The notes beneath the pieces were generated by a model. The model was not told the DNA's origin. It was given only the letters and a program-made list of their open reading frames with translations, and searched no databases. From positions 558,001 through 622,000 of the forward strand of contig NZ_MOBX01000016.1 of assembly GCF_003732425.1 (NCBI RefSeq): a stretch of DNA of 64,000 bases. The letters run 5' to 3'. Below, piece by piece: positions 8,734-17,753 of this stretch (positions are counted from its first letter, which is position 1; each line of letters begins with the position of its first letter). The DNA comes from Pseudomonas fluorescens. GTDB lineage: Bacteria > Pseudomonadota > Gammaproteobacteria > Pseudomonadales > Pseudomonadaceae. The position numbers and the translations under genes are program-made.

Positions 8734-10032
8734 TCAGCGCCCCTTCTTCCAGAGCCACGCCCCGACCAGAATCCCCATCGCACACAGCACTGCCACATAG
8801 TAGGCCGGGCCCATCGCGCTTTCTTTCAGCAGCAGACTGACCACCATCGGCGTCAACCCGCCGAAGATCGCGTAAGCCACGTTGTACGAGAACGACAATC
8901 CGCTGAAGCGCACCACCGGCGGGAACGCTTTCACCATCACGTACGGCACCGCACCGATGGTGCCGACCAGGAAACCGGTCAACGCGTACAGCGGGAACAG
9001 CCAGTTCGGGTGATCGGCGAGGCTGTGATAGAAGGTCCAGGAGCTGATCAGCAGGCCCAGGCAACCGAACACAAACACGCGCCCGGCACCAAAGCGATCC
9101 GCCAGCGCGCCGGAAATGATGCAGCCAATGCTCAGGAACACGATCGCCAGACTGTTCGACTGCAACGACTCGGTCGGCGAGAAGTGATAGACCGTTTGCA
9201 GCACGGTCGGAGTCATCAGGATCACCACAACGATCCCGGCAGACAGCAACCAGGTCAGCAGCATCGAGATTGCAATCGCCCCGCGATGATCGCGCAGCAC
9301 CGCGCGCAGCGGCACCTCTTCGGCCAGCGCCTTGCGCAATTGCAGTTCAGCGAACACCGGGGTTTCGTGCAGCCAGCGGCGCAGATAGACCGAGAACAGG
9401 CCGAACACGCCGCCGAGCAGGAACGGGATCCGCCAGGCGTAATCGGACACTTCGGCAGGCGTATAAATGCTGTTGATTGCCGTAGCGACCAGTGAGCCGA
9501 GCAGAATACCGGCGGTCAGGCCGCTGGTGAGGGTGCCGCAGGCGTAGCCCATGTGCTTTTGCGGTACGTGTTCGGAAACGAAGACCCACGCACCCGGCAC
9601 TTCGCCGCCAATCGCCGCGCCCTGAATGACCCGCATCAATAGAAGAAGGATTGGCGCCCACATGCCGATCTGCGCGTACGTTGGCAGCAGACCCATGATC
9701 AGGGTCGGCACGGCCATCATGAAAATGCTCAGGGTGAACATCTTCTTGCGCCCCAACAGGTCGCCGAAGTGCGCCATGACGATGCCACCCAGCGGCCGCG
9801 CGAGATAGCCGGCAGCAAAAATGCCGAAGGTCTGCATCAGGCGCAGCCACTCGGGCATGTCGGCCGGGAAGAACAGCTTGCCGACCACGGTGGCGAAGAA
9901 GACGAAGATGATGAAATCGTAGAATTCCAGCGCGCCGCCGAGGGCCGACAGCGACAGAGTCTTGTAATCATTGCGGGTCAACGGTCGTGCGGGTTGCTCG
10001 GGCTGCGCGAGGCTCGAAGGCGCTGTGGTCAT
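8734..10032 (-). CDS. MFS transporter of the metabolite:H+ symporter type
   Basis: This 432-aa inner-membrane protein has about 12 predicted helices and the MFS loop 2-3 motif HFGDLLGRKKMF; the opening GALEFYDFIIFVFF is typical of the MHS branch (ProP, ShiA, citrate and alpha-ketoglutarate carriers). The substrate cannot be read from the sequence. The frame is open to 10203, but homology starts at MTTAPSS and AGAGAAG precedes that ATG, so I start at 10032. It lies next to pstS as in PAO1 (PA5370, from memory), yet no PhoB box was found in front of it, so phosphate control is not supported. Confidence 0.88.
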   Translation of the reverse strand: MTTAPSSLAQPEQPARPLTRNDYKTLSLSALGGALEFYDFIIFVFFATVVGKLFFPADMPEWLRLMQTFGIFAAGYLARPLGGIVMAHFGDLLGRKKMFTLSIFMMAVPTLIMGLLPTYAQIGMWAPILLLLMRVIQGAAIGGEVPGAWVFVSEHVPQKHMGYACGTLTSGLTAGILLGSLVATAINSIYTPAEVSDYAWRIPFLLGGVFGLFSVYLRRWLHETPVFAELQLRKALAEEVPLRAVLRDHRGAIAISMLLTWLLSAGIVVVILMTPTVLQTVYHFSPTESLQSNSLAIVFLSIGCIISGALADRFGAGRVFVFGCLGLLISSWTFYHSLADHPNWLFPLYALTGFLVGTIGAVPYVMVKAFPPVVRFSGLSFSYNVAYAIFGGLTPMVVSLLLKESAMGPAYYVAVLCAMGILVGAWLWKKGR

Positions 10033-10407
10033 GGCAAGGGCTTCTCTTATAGTCGGATCTGCCGCCACAACAACGCTGGCGGTGGCTTGGGCAGGTTCGG
10101 CACGATAGCAAATTGTTCGAAAAAGCACATAGAGACGCGTAATTGACGGTCGAAATGAGAACCGGATGGTCGTCGCGGAGTCTACCGACCGATATACTCG
10201 CAACCTGCTCCGGTTTGTAGGGGGTTGCTGTGCGAAAACGTCGTTGGCCCGGCCTTTGCTCGGGATTAGCCGGTTTCGCAGAGTTTCTCCTTAGGCGCCT
10301 GATGGAAAACGTGACGAACGTAGTATGTTCGGTGCTGAATCGTTTTTCCCGAAGACGGCTACCACCAGCAATACCAACAAGAGTCACGGGTCAGAGGCAC
10401 CCCCGGC
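10033..10407. other. Divergent intergenic region between MFS and thioesterase genes
   Basis: These 375 bp hold no convincing gene. A TATACT at 10193-10198 could be a plus-strand -10 but lacks a clear -35 partner. No REP element or palindromic operator was found. Confidence 0.5.
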
Positions 10408-10812
10408 ATGATAGAGCTCGAACAAGAAGATCCGATCCCGCAAGGCGACCTGGCCTTGCAAATCACCGCACTCCCGCGCGAAACCAACGGCTTTGGCGAT
10501 ATTTTCGGTGGCTGGCTGGTAGCGCAGATGGATTTGGCCGGCACCGCAATGGCCAGCCGTGTCGCTGGCGGCCGTGTTGCCACGGTTGCCATCGACCGCA
10601 TGGCGTTCCTCGTGCCCGTGGCTGTCGGTGCGCAATTGTCCTTTTATACCCAGACCCTGGAGATCGGCCGCAGCTCGATCCAGATGATGGTCGAAGTGTG
10701 GAGCGACGACCCGCTGTCCAGCGAGTGGCGTAAAGTGACCGAAGCGGTTTTCGTCTTCGTCGCCATCGACGGCAGCGGTCGCACTCGCTCGGTTCCACCA
10801 CGCGCGCGCTAA
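10408..10812 (+). CDS. Acyl-CoA thioesterase, YciA-like hotdog protein
   Basis: A 134-aa single hotdog domain. The motif ETNGFGDIFGGWLVAQMDLAG carries the catalytic-type Asp and the long hotdog helix of the YciA/acyl-CoA hydrolase family, and the strands ATVAIDRMAFLVPVAVGAQLSF fit the rest of the fold. Such enzymes release free acids from short and medium acyl-CoAs in the cytoplasm. It stands alone, followed 57 bp later by the mutarotase gene on the same strand. Family assignment is firm; physiological substrate unknown. Confidence 0.88.
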   Translation: MIELEQEDPIPQGDLALQITALPRETNGFGDIFGGWLVAQMDLAGTAMASRVAGGRVATVAIDRMAFLVPVAVGAQLSFYTQTLEIGRSSIQMMVEVWSDDPLSSEWRKVTEAVFVFVAIDGSGRTRSVPPRAR

Positions 10813-10869
10813 ACCTCGCGGCCGTTTGACGGTCGATAGTTGTCCTTGTTACTGATCGAGAGCTGTCCC

Positions 10870-11769
10870 ATGAACACGCCCAACGTTGAAGCCGTGAAAC
10901 TGGATGAACTGAACTGCTGGCGCATCCGCCACGGTCAGGCCGAAGTGCTGGTGGCCCAGCAAGGCGCGCACATCCTCAGTTATCAGATCGATGGCCAGCC
11001 GCCGATCATCTGGCTCAACGACAAGGCCGACTTCAAGACGGGCAAAAGCATTCGCGCCGGTGTGCCGGTGTGCTGGCCGTGGTTCGGCAAGTTCGAACGC
11101 AACCCGCAGAGCGTGCAGGCCATGTACGCCGGCGAGCAACCGGCACCCGCGCACGGTCTGGTGCGGGCGATGGATTGGGAGTTGGGCGGCATCGAATCAG
11201 AGGCTGACGGCGTCAAGGTCGAATTCAGGCTGCCCTACCCCGAAGGTGGCCTGCCGGGCTGGCCGCATCAGGTCGATCTGACCCTGACCTTGCATCTGTC
11301 CGAACAACTGAGTTTCAGCCTGACCAGCCACAACCGTGGCAGTGACACCGTCAGCCTGAGCCAGGCGCTGCACACTTACTTCGCGGTCAGTGACGTGCGC
11401 AATGTGCACGTCGATGGCGTGAATGGTTTGAATTACATCGAGACGCTGGATGACTGGAAAACCAACAGCCAGCAAGGCGATCTGCATTTTGCCGGTGAGA
11501 CCGACCGCATCTACCTTGATGCGCCGCCACAACTGAGCATCGTCGACCCGGCCTGGGAGCGACGCATTGTGCTGACGGCTACCGGTTCGCGCACGGCAGT
11601 GATCTGGAACCCGTGGATCGACCGCGCAGCAGCGCTGGCCGACATGGATAACGATGGCTGGCAGCGCATGCTGTGCATCGAGACGGCGAATGTGATGGAT
11701 GACGTGGTGACTTTGGCGTCGGGTGCGAGCCACACCATGGGCGTGAGTGTCGCCAGCAAAGCACTTTAA
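10870..11769 (+). CDS. D-hexose-6-phosphate mutarotase (YeaD-type aldose 1-epimerase)
   Basis: The 299-aa protein belongs to the galactose-mutarotase-like family and should interconvert alpha and beta anomers of hexose 6-phosphates. Recognisable parts are the RAGVPVCWPWFG block, HGLVRAMDWELGG with the catalytic-type His, the SLSQALHTYFAVSD strand pair and the late ETANVMDDVVTLASGASHTM segment with the second acidic residue. The frame opens at 10840, but similarity begins at MNTPNVEAVK and I use 10870. The gene ends against a REP doublet and faces the convergent DUF3299 gene. Confidence 0.9.
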   Translation: MNTPNVEAVKLDELNCWRIRHGQAEVLVAQQGAHILSYQIDGQPPIIWLNDKADFKTGKSIRAGVPVCWPWFGKFERNPQSVQAMYAGEQPAPAHGLVRAMDWELGGIESEADGVKVEFRLPYPEGGLPGWPHQVDLTLTLHLSEQLSFSLTSHNRGSDTVSLSQALHTYFAVSDVRNVHVDGVNGLNYIETLDDWKTNSQQGDLHFAGETDRIYLDAPPQLSIVDPAWERRIVLTATGSRTAVIWNPWIDRAAALADMDNDGWQRMLCIETANVMDDVVTLASGASHTMGVSVASKAL

Positions 11770-11852
11770 GATCAAAAGATCGCAGCCTTCGGCAGCGCCT
11801 ACAGGGGAATGCATTCCAATTACAGGAGCTGCCGAAGGCTGCGATCTTTTGC
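11770..11852. repeat. REP-like doublet (GATCGCAGCCTTCGGCAGC family)
   Basis: GATCGCAGCCTTCGGCAGC and GCTGCCGAAGGCTGCGATC flank a centre of about 40 nt. It lies between convergent genes and can serve as a bidirectional terminator-like hairpin (T-rich CTTTTG end). Confidence 0.9.
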
Positions 11853-11853
11853 T

Positions 11854-12390
11854 TTAGAGATCAGATTCCTGCACCACCCGCACCTTATCCGCTTCCAGCG
11901 CATACGCCGCATCGGCCAGGTCATTGCTGACCTTCTCGACCTTCAGCGTGCCGGTCACCCACAGCGGCGTGTAGATATCGTCCAGCTTCAAGCCTTTCGG
12001 ATAACGCACCAGCACCAGTTGATTCGGTGGCGGTGGCGGCACATGGATGCACGCGCCCGGGTACGGCACGAGGAAGAACAGCGTGCTGCGGCCCTTGGCG
12101 TCGGACTCCAGCGGCACCGGATAACCCCCGATGCGGATGTGCTTGTCATTCATCGACGCCACGGTTTTGGTCGAATACATCACCGCCGGCAGACCTTTGG
12201 CCTGCTTCATCCCGCCCTTCTCGGTGAAGGTGCCGGTGGCTTCCGGGGAGTTATGGTCGATTTCAGGCATGGCCTCGAGGGCCTTTTGGTCCGACTTGGG
12301 CATCAGTTCGAGCCAGTCGGTTTCCGGCAGTTCGCCGGCGTGGGCCAAACCGCTGCCCAGGAAAAGGAGAGTCAACAGAAGACGGCGCAT
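11854..12390 (-). CDS. DUF3299 exported protein
   Basis: A 178-aa protein with a clear signal peptide (MRRLLLTLLFLGSGLAHA) and a DUF3299-type mature domain: the IRIGGYPVPLE strand, the FFLVPYPGACIHVPPPPPNQ segment with a single Cys, and the WVTGTLKVEK strand. The domain is periplasmic; its function is not established. It stops 2 bp from the REP doublet. A 93-bp gap separates it from the GlsB-like gene upstream, so they may be co-transcribed. Confidence 0.85.
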   Translation of the reverse strand: MRRLLLTLLFLGSGLAHAGELPETDWLELMPKSDQKALEAMPEIDHNSPEATGTFTEKGGMKQAKGLPAVMYSTKTVASMNDKHIRIGGYPVPLESDAKGRSTLFFLVPYPGACIHVPPPPPNQLVLVRYPKGLKLDDIYTPLWVTGTLKVEKVSNDLADAAYALEADKVRVVQESDL

Positions 12391-12483
12391 GAAGGTGCTC
12401 GGTATAGAAAGAAAGGAACAGTGAATCGCCGAGCATTCTAGCCCTCCCGGCCACTTTGGCAGAGAGGGCTTTGTCGCTTTGGA

Positions 12484-12729
12484 TCAGTTCTTTTTGATCA
12501 GGCCGTAGATCACCAGCAACACGATGGCGCCGACCAGTGCGCCGATGAAACCTGCGCCCTCGCCGGCGTGATAGATGCCCAGAGCCTGGCCGCCGTAAGT
12601 GGCTGCCAGCGAACCGCCGATACCGAGCAGGATGGTCATGATCCAACCCATGCTGTCATCGCCCGGTTTCAGGAACCGAGCCAGCAGGCCGACGATCAGG
12701 CCGATAAAGATGGTTCCGATAATTCCCAT
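12484..12729 (-). CDS. GlsB/YeaQ/YmgE-family stress membrane protein
   Basis: An 81-aa inner-membrane protein with three hydrophobic helices, Gly-rich as usual in this family: the N-terminal GIIGTIFIGLIVGLLARFL, the central WIMTILLGIGGSLAATYGGQ and the C-terminal GALVGAIVLLVIYGLIKK. Relatives are induced by envelope or acid stress, but no molecular role is settled. It lies between purK and the DUF3299 gene, all on the minus strand; the 110 bp separating it from purK suggest its own promoter. Confidence 0.9.
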   Translation of the reverse strand: MGIIGTIFIGLIVGLLARFLKPGDDSMGWIMTILLGIGGSLAATYGGQALGIYHAGEGAGFIGALVGAIVLLVIYGLIKKN

Positions 12730-12839
12730 GGCATTTCCCTCTGAATAGTAGATATGCGAAGCCTAGTCAGACTTTGGCATCCTGCCATGAGAGAACGGCG
12801 GCCCCTGAATGGTTCCGCCGCTGCCACATGAAACTGTCG

Positions 12840-13922
12840 TTACTCGGCGATCAGCGCTTCGACCTTGACGATCTGCGCCTGCAGCGTGGCCATGTCGGCG
12901 CAGCGCAGGTTGGCGTGACCGACCTTGCGCCCGGCCTTGAAGGCCTTGCCGTAGTGATGCAGATGGCAGTCTTCGATAGCGATGACTTTCTCCACCGGCG
13001 GAACCACACCGATGAAGTTGAGCATTGCGCTCTCGCCGACCTTGGCCGTCGAACCCAGCGGCAGGCCGGCAACGGCACGCAGGTGGTTTTCGAACTGGCT
13101 GCACTCGGCGCCTTCGGTGGTCCAGTGCCCGGAGTTGTGCACGCGCGGGGCGATTTCGTTGGCCTTGAGGCCACCGTCGACTTCAAAGAACTCGAACGCC
13201 ATCACGCCCACATAATCGAGCTGCTTGAGCACACGGCTGGAGTAGTCTTCGGCCAGCGCCTGCAACGGGTGATCGGTGCTGGCCACGGACAGCTTGAGGA
13301 TGCCGCTGTCGTGGGTGTTGTGCACCAACGGATAAAACTTCGTTTCACCATCGCGGGCACGCACGGCGATCAGCGAGACTTCACCGGTGAACGGCACGAA
13401 GCCTTCCAGCAGGCAGGCAACGCTGCCCAGCTCGGCAAAGGTGCCGACCACGTCTTCCGGCTTGCGCAGGACTTTCTGGCCCTTGCCGTCGTAACCCAAA
13501 GTGCGGGTTTTCAGCACGGCCGGCAGACCGATTGAAGCCACGGCGGCGTCCAGATCGGCTTGCGACTGGATGTCGGCGAAGGCCGGAGTCGGAATCCCCA
13601 GGTCCTTGAACATGCTCTTCTCGAACCAGCGGTCGCGAGCGATGCGCAGGGCTTCGGCGCTCGGATAAACCGGCACGAATTGCGAGAGGAATGCCACGGT
13701 TTCGGCCGGGACGCTTTCGAACTCGAAGGTCACCAGATCGACTTCATCGGCCAGTTGGCGCAGATGATCCTGATCGCCGTAATCGGCCCGCAGGTGTTCG
13801 CCCAATGCGGCCGCACAGGCGTCCGGCGCAGGGTCGAGGAAAGCGAAGTTCATACCCAGCGGAGTGCCCGCCAAGGCCAACATGCGACCCAACTGGCCGC
13901 CACCGATTACACCGATCTTCAT
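12840..13922 (-). CDS. purK: N5-carboxyaminoimidazole ribonucleotide synthase PurK
   Basis: PurK (360 aa) is the ATP-grasp enzyme that makes N5-CAIR from AIR, ATP and bicarbonate in purine synthesis. Seen are the N-terminal nucleotide-binding start KIGVIGGGQLGRMLALAG, the ATP-grasp core around KTRTLGYDGKGQKV, and the NEIAPRVHNSGHWT signature near the C-terminus. The frame extends to 13985 but homology begins at 13922. It follows purE with a 10-bp gap, giving the standard purEK pair. Confidence 0.97.
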   Translation of the reverse strand: MKIGVIGGGQLGRMLALAGTPLGMNFAFLDPAPDACAAALGEHLRADYGDQDHLRQLADEVDLVTFEFESVPAETVAFLSQFVPVYPSAEALRIARDRWFEKSMFKDLGIPTPAFADIQSQADLDAAVASIGLPAVLKTRTLGYDGKGQKVLRKPEDVVGTFAELGSVACLLEGFVPFTGEVSLIAVRARDGETKFYPLVHNTHDSGILKLSVASTDHPLQALAEDYSSRVLKQLDYVGVMAFEFFEVDGGLKANEIAPRVHNSGHWTTEGAECSQFENHLRAVAGLPLGSTAKVGESAMLNFIGVVPPVEKVIAIEDCHLHHYGKAFKAGRKVGHANLRCADMATLQAQIVKVEALIAE

Positions 13923-13932
13923 CTCAACAACC

Positions 13933-14424
13933 TCAGGCAATACGTGGGTCTGGATTGTCCAGGACGCTGTCTGTCTGCTCGGCACGGAAGGTTTTCAGTA
14001 CCGCGTGGAACTGTGGATGCTTGGCGCCGAGGATGCTCGCCGAGAGCAGAGCAGCGTTGATCGCGCCAGCCTTGCCGATGGCCAGGGTGGCGACCGGAAT
14101 GCCCGCTGGCATCTGCACGATCGACAGCAGCGAGTCGACGCCCGAGAGCATGGCCGACTGCACCGGCACGCCCAGCACCGGCAGGTGGGTCTTGGCCGCA
14201 CACATGCCTGGCAGGTGGGCTGCACCACCGGCACCGGCGATGATCACCTCGATGCCGCGGCCTTCAGCCTCTTCGGCGTACTGGAACAGCAGATCCGGGG
14301 TGCGGTGGGCAGAGACCACTTTGACCTCGTACGGGATGCCGAGCTTTTCCAGCATATCGGCGGTGTGGCTAAGGGTGGACCAATCGGACTTGGAGCCCAT
14401 GATCACGCCAACCAGTGCACTCAT
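13933..14424 (-). CDS. purE: N5-carboxyaminoimidazole ribonucleotide mutase PurE
   Basis: PurE (163 aa) moves the carboxylate of N5-CAIR to carbon, giving CAIR, the step after PurK. The class I signature VGVIMGSKSDWSTL opens the protein, with active-site motif SAHRTPD and a Gly/Ala-rich IIAGAGGAAHLPGM loop, all complete. The ATG at 14424 has AGAGAAGAGG upstream. The transcript appears to start about 110 nt further up and carries two strong hairpins, described separately. Confidence 0.97.
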   Translation of the reverse strand: MSALVGVIMGSKSDWSTLSHTADMLEKLGIPYEVKVVSAHRTPDLLFQYAEEAEGRGIEVIIAGAGGAAHLPGMCAAKTHLPVLGVPVQSAMLSGVDSLLSIVQMPAGIPVATLAIGKAGAINAALLSASILGAKHPQFHAVLKTFRAEQTDSVLDNPDPRIA

Positions 14425-14460
14425 CGTCGCGCCTCTTCTCTCTGGAGCGCCCGCAGGCGC

Positions 14461-14545
14461 GTCATAAAACAACAAGCCACGCAGGTTGCGTGGCTTGATT
14501 GTACGAAAAATGGCCGGACGTACCGGCCGAAGGCCGCGCAGTATA
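14461..14545 (-). promoter_or_regulatory. purE promoter and leader with two terminator-like hairpins
   Basis: On the minus strand a TATACT -10 (14545-14540), with CTGTTT 16 bp upstream, starts a leader. First comes GGCCGG/CCGGCC (14528-14512) followed by ATTTTTC, then an 11-bp perfect stem CAAGCCACGCA/TGCGTGGCTTG (14497-14473) followed by TTGTTTT. Both look like intrinsic terminators placed before the purE start. This could be attenuation of purEK or a small RNA of about 70 nt. Confidence 0.55.
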
Positions 14546-14650
14546 CCGCAAAGAAAGCAATAAACAGCCCCCTGCGCGACCATCTGTCATCTGCCGCAAA
14601 AGCCCGGTTTTATTGACCTGAAGGTCAGCGACAGAACACCGCAAATCCCC

Positions 14651-14739
14651 TGTAGGAGTGAGCCTGCTCGCGATGGCGGTGTGTCAGTCACATCGTCGCT
14701 GAATGTGCTGACGCTATCGCGAGCAGGCTCACTCCTACA
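14651..14739. repeat. REP doublet (TGTAGGAGTGAGCCTGCTCGCGAT type)
   Basis: TGTAGGAGTGAGCCTGCTCG and its complement flank about 45 nt. It marks the end of the LysR gene; outer arms are TGTAGGAG while the inner GCCTGCTCGCGA is that of the GTGGGAGC family. Confidence 0.9.
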
Positions 14740-14756
14740 TTGGATCTCTGTTCAGG

Positions 14757-15665
14757 TCAGGAAGCTTGTGCAGCACCGCCCTCGAGCTTGCGCCAGAGCA
14801 GGCGCACGTTGGCCTTGCGCACCAGCGCGCAACGATAGAGGCGGATCTCCAGCGGCACATGCCACTGCGGGCCGCCGCAGACCACCAGTTCGCCACGGGC
14901 CAGTTCAGCGCGAACGCTCAACTGCGGCACCCAGGCGATGCCGAGGCCTTCCAGGGCCATGCTCTTCAGGCTGTCGGCCATGGCCGTTTCGTAGATCGTG
15001 GTGAAACGCAGCTGACGCTGACGCAGCAAACCGTTCACCGAACGCCCGAGAAACGCCCCGGCGCTATATGCCAGCAACGGCACACTCGCGTCACCTTCCA
15101 GATCGAATAAAGGCTTGCCCTCGGCGTCCGCCGCGCAAACCGGCAGCATCTCGGTCTGGCCCAAATGCAGTGACGGGAAGATCTCCGGGTCCATCTGCAT
15201 CGCCGCATCCGGGTCATAGAACGCCAGCATCAGATCGCAGCCGCCTTCACGCAAGGCATGCACCGCGTCGCCGACGTTGGTCGCGACCAATCGCGTGGCG
15301 ATGTTCAAGCCTTCATTACGCAACTGCGCGATCCAGCGCGGGAAGAAGCCCAGCGCCAGCGAGTGCGCGGCAGCCACTTGCATCACTTCACCCTGCCCGC
15401 CTTCCAGATGATGCAAATGGCGCAGCACTTCCCCGAGCTGTTCGACCACGGTGCGTGCGGTCACCAGAAACAACTGCCCGGCCGCCGTCAGTTCGACCGG
15501 CGTGCGCGAGCGATTGACCAAGGTCAGCCCCAACGCGGCTTCAAGGCTACGGATCCGCCGGCTGAATGCCGGCTGGGTCACGAAGCGCCGTTCAGCCGCC
15601 TGCGAGAAGCTGCGGGTGGCGGCCAGAGCACTGAAGTCCTCAAGCCATTTGCTTTCCAGATTCAT
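14757..15665 (-). CDS. LysR-family regulator (HypT/YjiE-like), divergent from aspA
   Basis: A 302-aa LysR protein: winged helix at about residues 1-62 (WLEDFSALAATRSFSQAAERRFVTQPAFSRRIRSLE) and an effector-binding domain at 88-290. The N-terminal KWLEDF...FSQAA...PAFSRRIR pattern resembles E. coli YjiE/HypT, although that protein's redox-active residues were not verified. It is transcribed away from aspA across a 180-bp gap that contains a LysR-type palindrome (15733-15749), so local control of aspartase is likely. The frame opens at 15689, but MNLESKW at 15665 fits the family start better. Confidence 0.88.
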   Translation of the reverse strand: MNLESKWLEDFSALAATRSFSQAAERRFVTQPAFSRRIRSLEAALGLTLVNRSRTPVELTAAGQLFLVTARTVVEQLGEVLRHLHHLEGGQGEVMQVAAAHSLALGFFPRWIAQLRNEGLNIATRLVATNVGDAVHALREGGCDLMLAFYDPDAAMQMDPEIFPSLHLGQTEMLPVCAADAEGKPLFDLEGDASVPLLAYSAGAFLGRSVNGLLRQRQLRFTTIYETAMADSLKSMALEGLGIAWVPQLSVRAELARGELVVCGGPQWHVPLEIRLYRCALVRKANVRLLWRKLEGGAAQAS

Positions 15666-15732
15666 CACGTCCTCCCGGACACGCACCAAAACAGGTCACA
15701 CGTCTGCCGCGCACGCGGCGTCACACGGGCAT

Positions 15733-15749
15733 TATGCCGAATGTGCATA
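15733..15749. promoter_or_regulatory. Candidate LysR operator between lysR-type gene and aspA
   Basis: TATGC-N7-GCATA is a perfect 17-bp interrupted palindrome containing the T-N11-A spacing typical of LysR proteins. It is 68 bp from the regulator start and about 97 bp from the aspA start. Confidence 0.5.
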
Positions 15750-15845
15750 GGGCAGTGCTGAACAGCATTGGCCCAAAAATTCCCACAAGCCTAGCATTCG
15801 CAGCGTTCCGGCACAGACCGGGTCCATATCGAGATGATTTCTATC

Positions 15846-17270
<1,425 letters not shown>

Positions 17271-17332
17271 GCCGACGCGTTACGTGTAGCACCGCTCACC
17301 AGGTCGAGGGACTAGACACCTCTCACCTTTTG

Positions 17333-17367
17333 AGGGCCTGGGGATCAGTCCCCAGGCCCTTTTTTTT
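17333..17367 (+). terminator. Intrinsic terminator after aspA
   Basis: AGGGCCTGGGGA and TCCCCAGGCCCT form a perfect 12-bp stem with a 4-nt loop, followed by seven more T. It separates aspA from the symporter gene. Confidence 0.95.
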
Positions 17368-17415
17368 AACTTTTTGCGGGCAGGACGTTAGATGTTTTGT
17401 GCTTTTGACACCGCC

Positions 17416-17488
17416 AAGATCGCAGCCTTCGGCAGCTCCTACATTGATTGACGTGCACCTGTAGAAGCTGCCGAAGGCTGCGATCTTT
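17416..17488. repeat. REP-like doublet (GATCGCAGCCTTCGGCAGC family)
   Basis: GATCGCAGCCTTCGGCAGC and GCTGCCGAAGGCTGCGATC flank a centre of about 30 nt, downstream of the aspA terminator. Confidence 0.9.
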
Positions 17489-17490
17489 TG

Positions 17491-17753
17491 ATTCTGCAGC
17501 ACCTCGTTTCGTCGCTTGCACCACGACTGTGCAGACGGGCGCGCCACTGATCGGTATAGTGCCGCCCCTCTTCGCATGAGCGGTCGTCGGTAACGAGGCC
17601 ATAACCCATGTGAAACCCGAACTAATAACAAACCCGCGAAATGGATCCGGGACGAAACCTTCGCCTCACCCGTCGTGCCGCGCGCACACCGGTGTAACAC
17701 GATGTTTCTTCCATCCAGCATTTGCTCACACAAAAAACAGCGAGGAAAAATCC
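17491..17753 (+). promoter_or_regulatory. Upstream region of the AGCS symporter gene
   Basis: The 263 bp hold no gene. TATAGT at 17553-17558 is a plausible -10, which would give a leader of nearly 190 nt. I looked for glycine-riboswitch motifs, which often precede AGCS symporters, and did not find them. The ATG is preceded by GAGGAAAA. Confidence 0.4.

Noticed and set aside
17491..17753. Possible glycine riboswitch before the AGCS symporter
   Set aside because: AGCS genes often have one, but the conserved glycine-aptamer segments were not found here.
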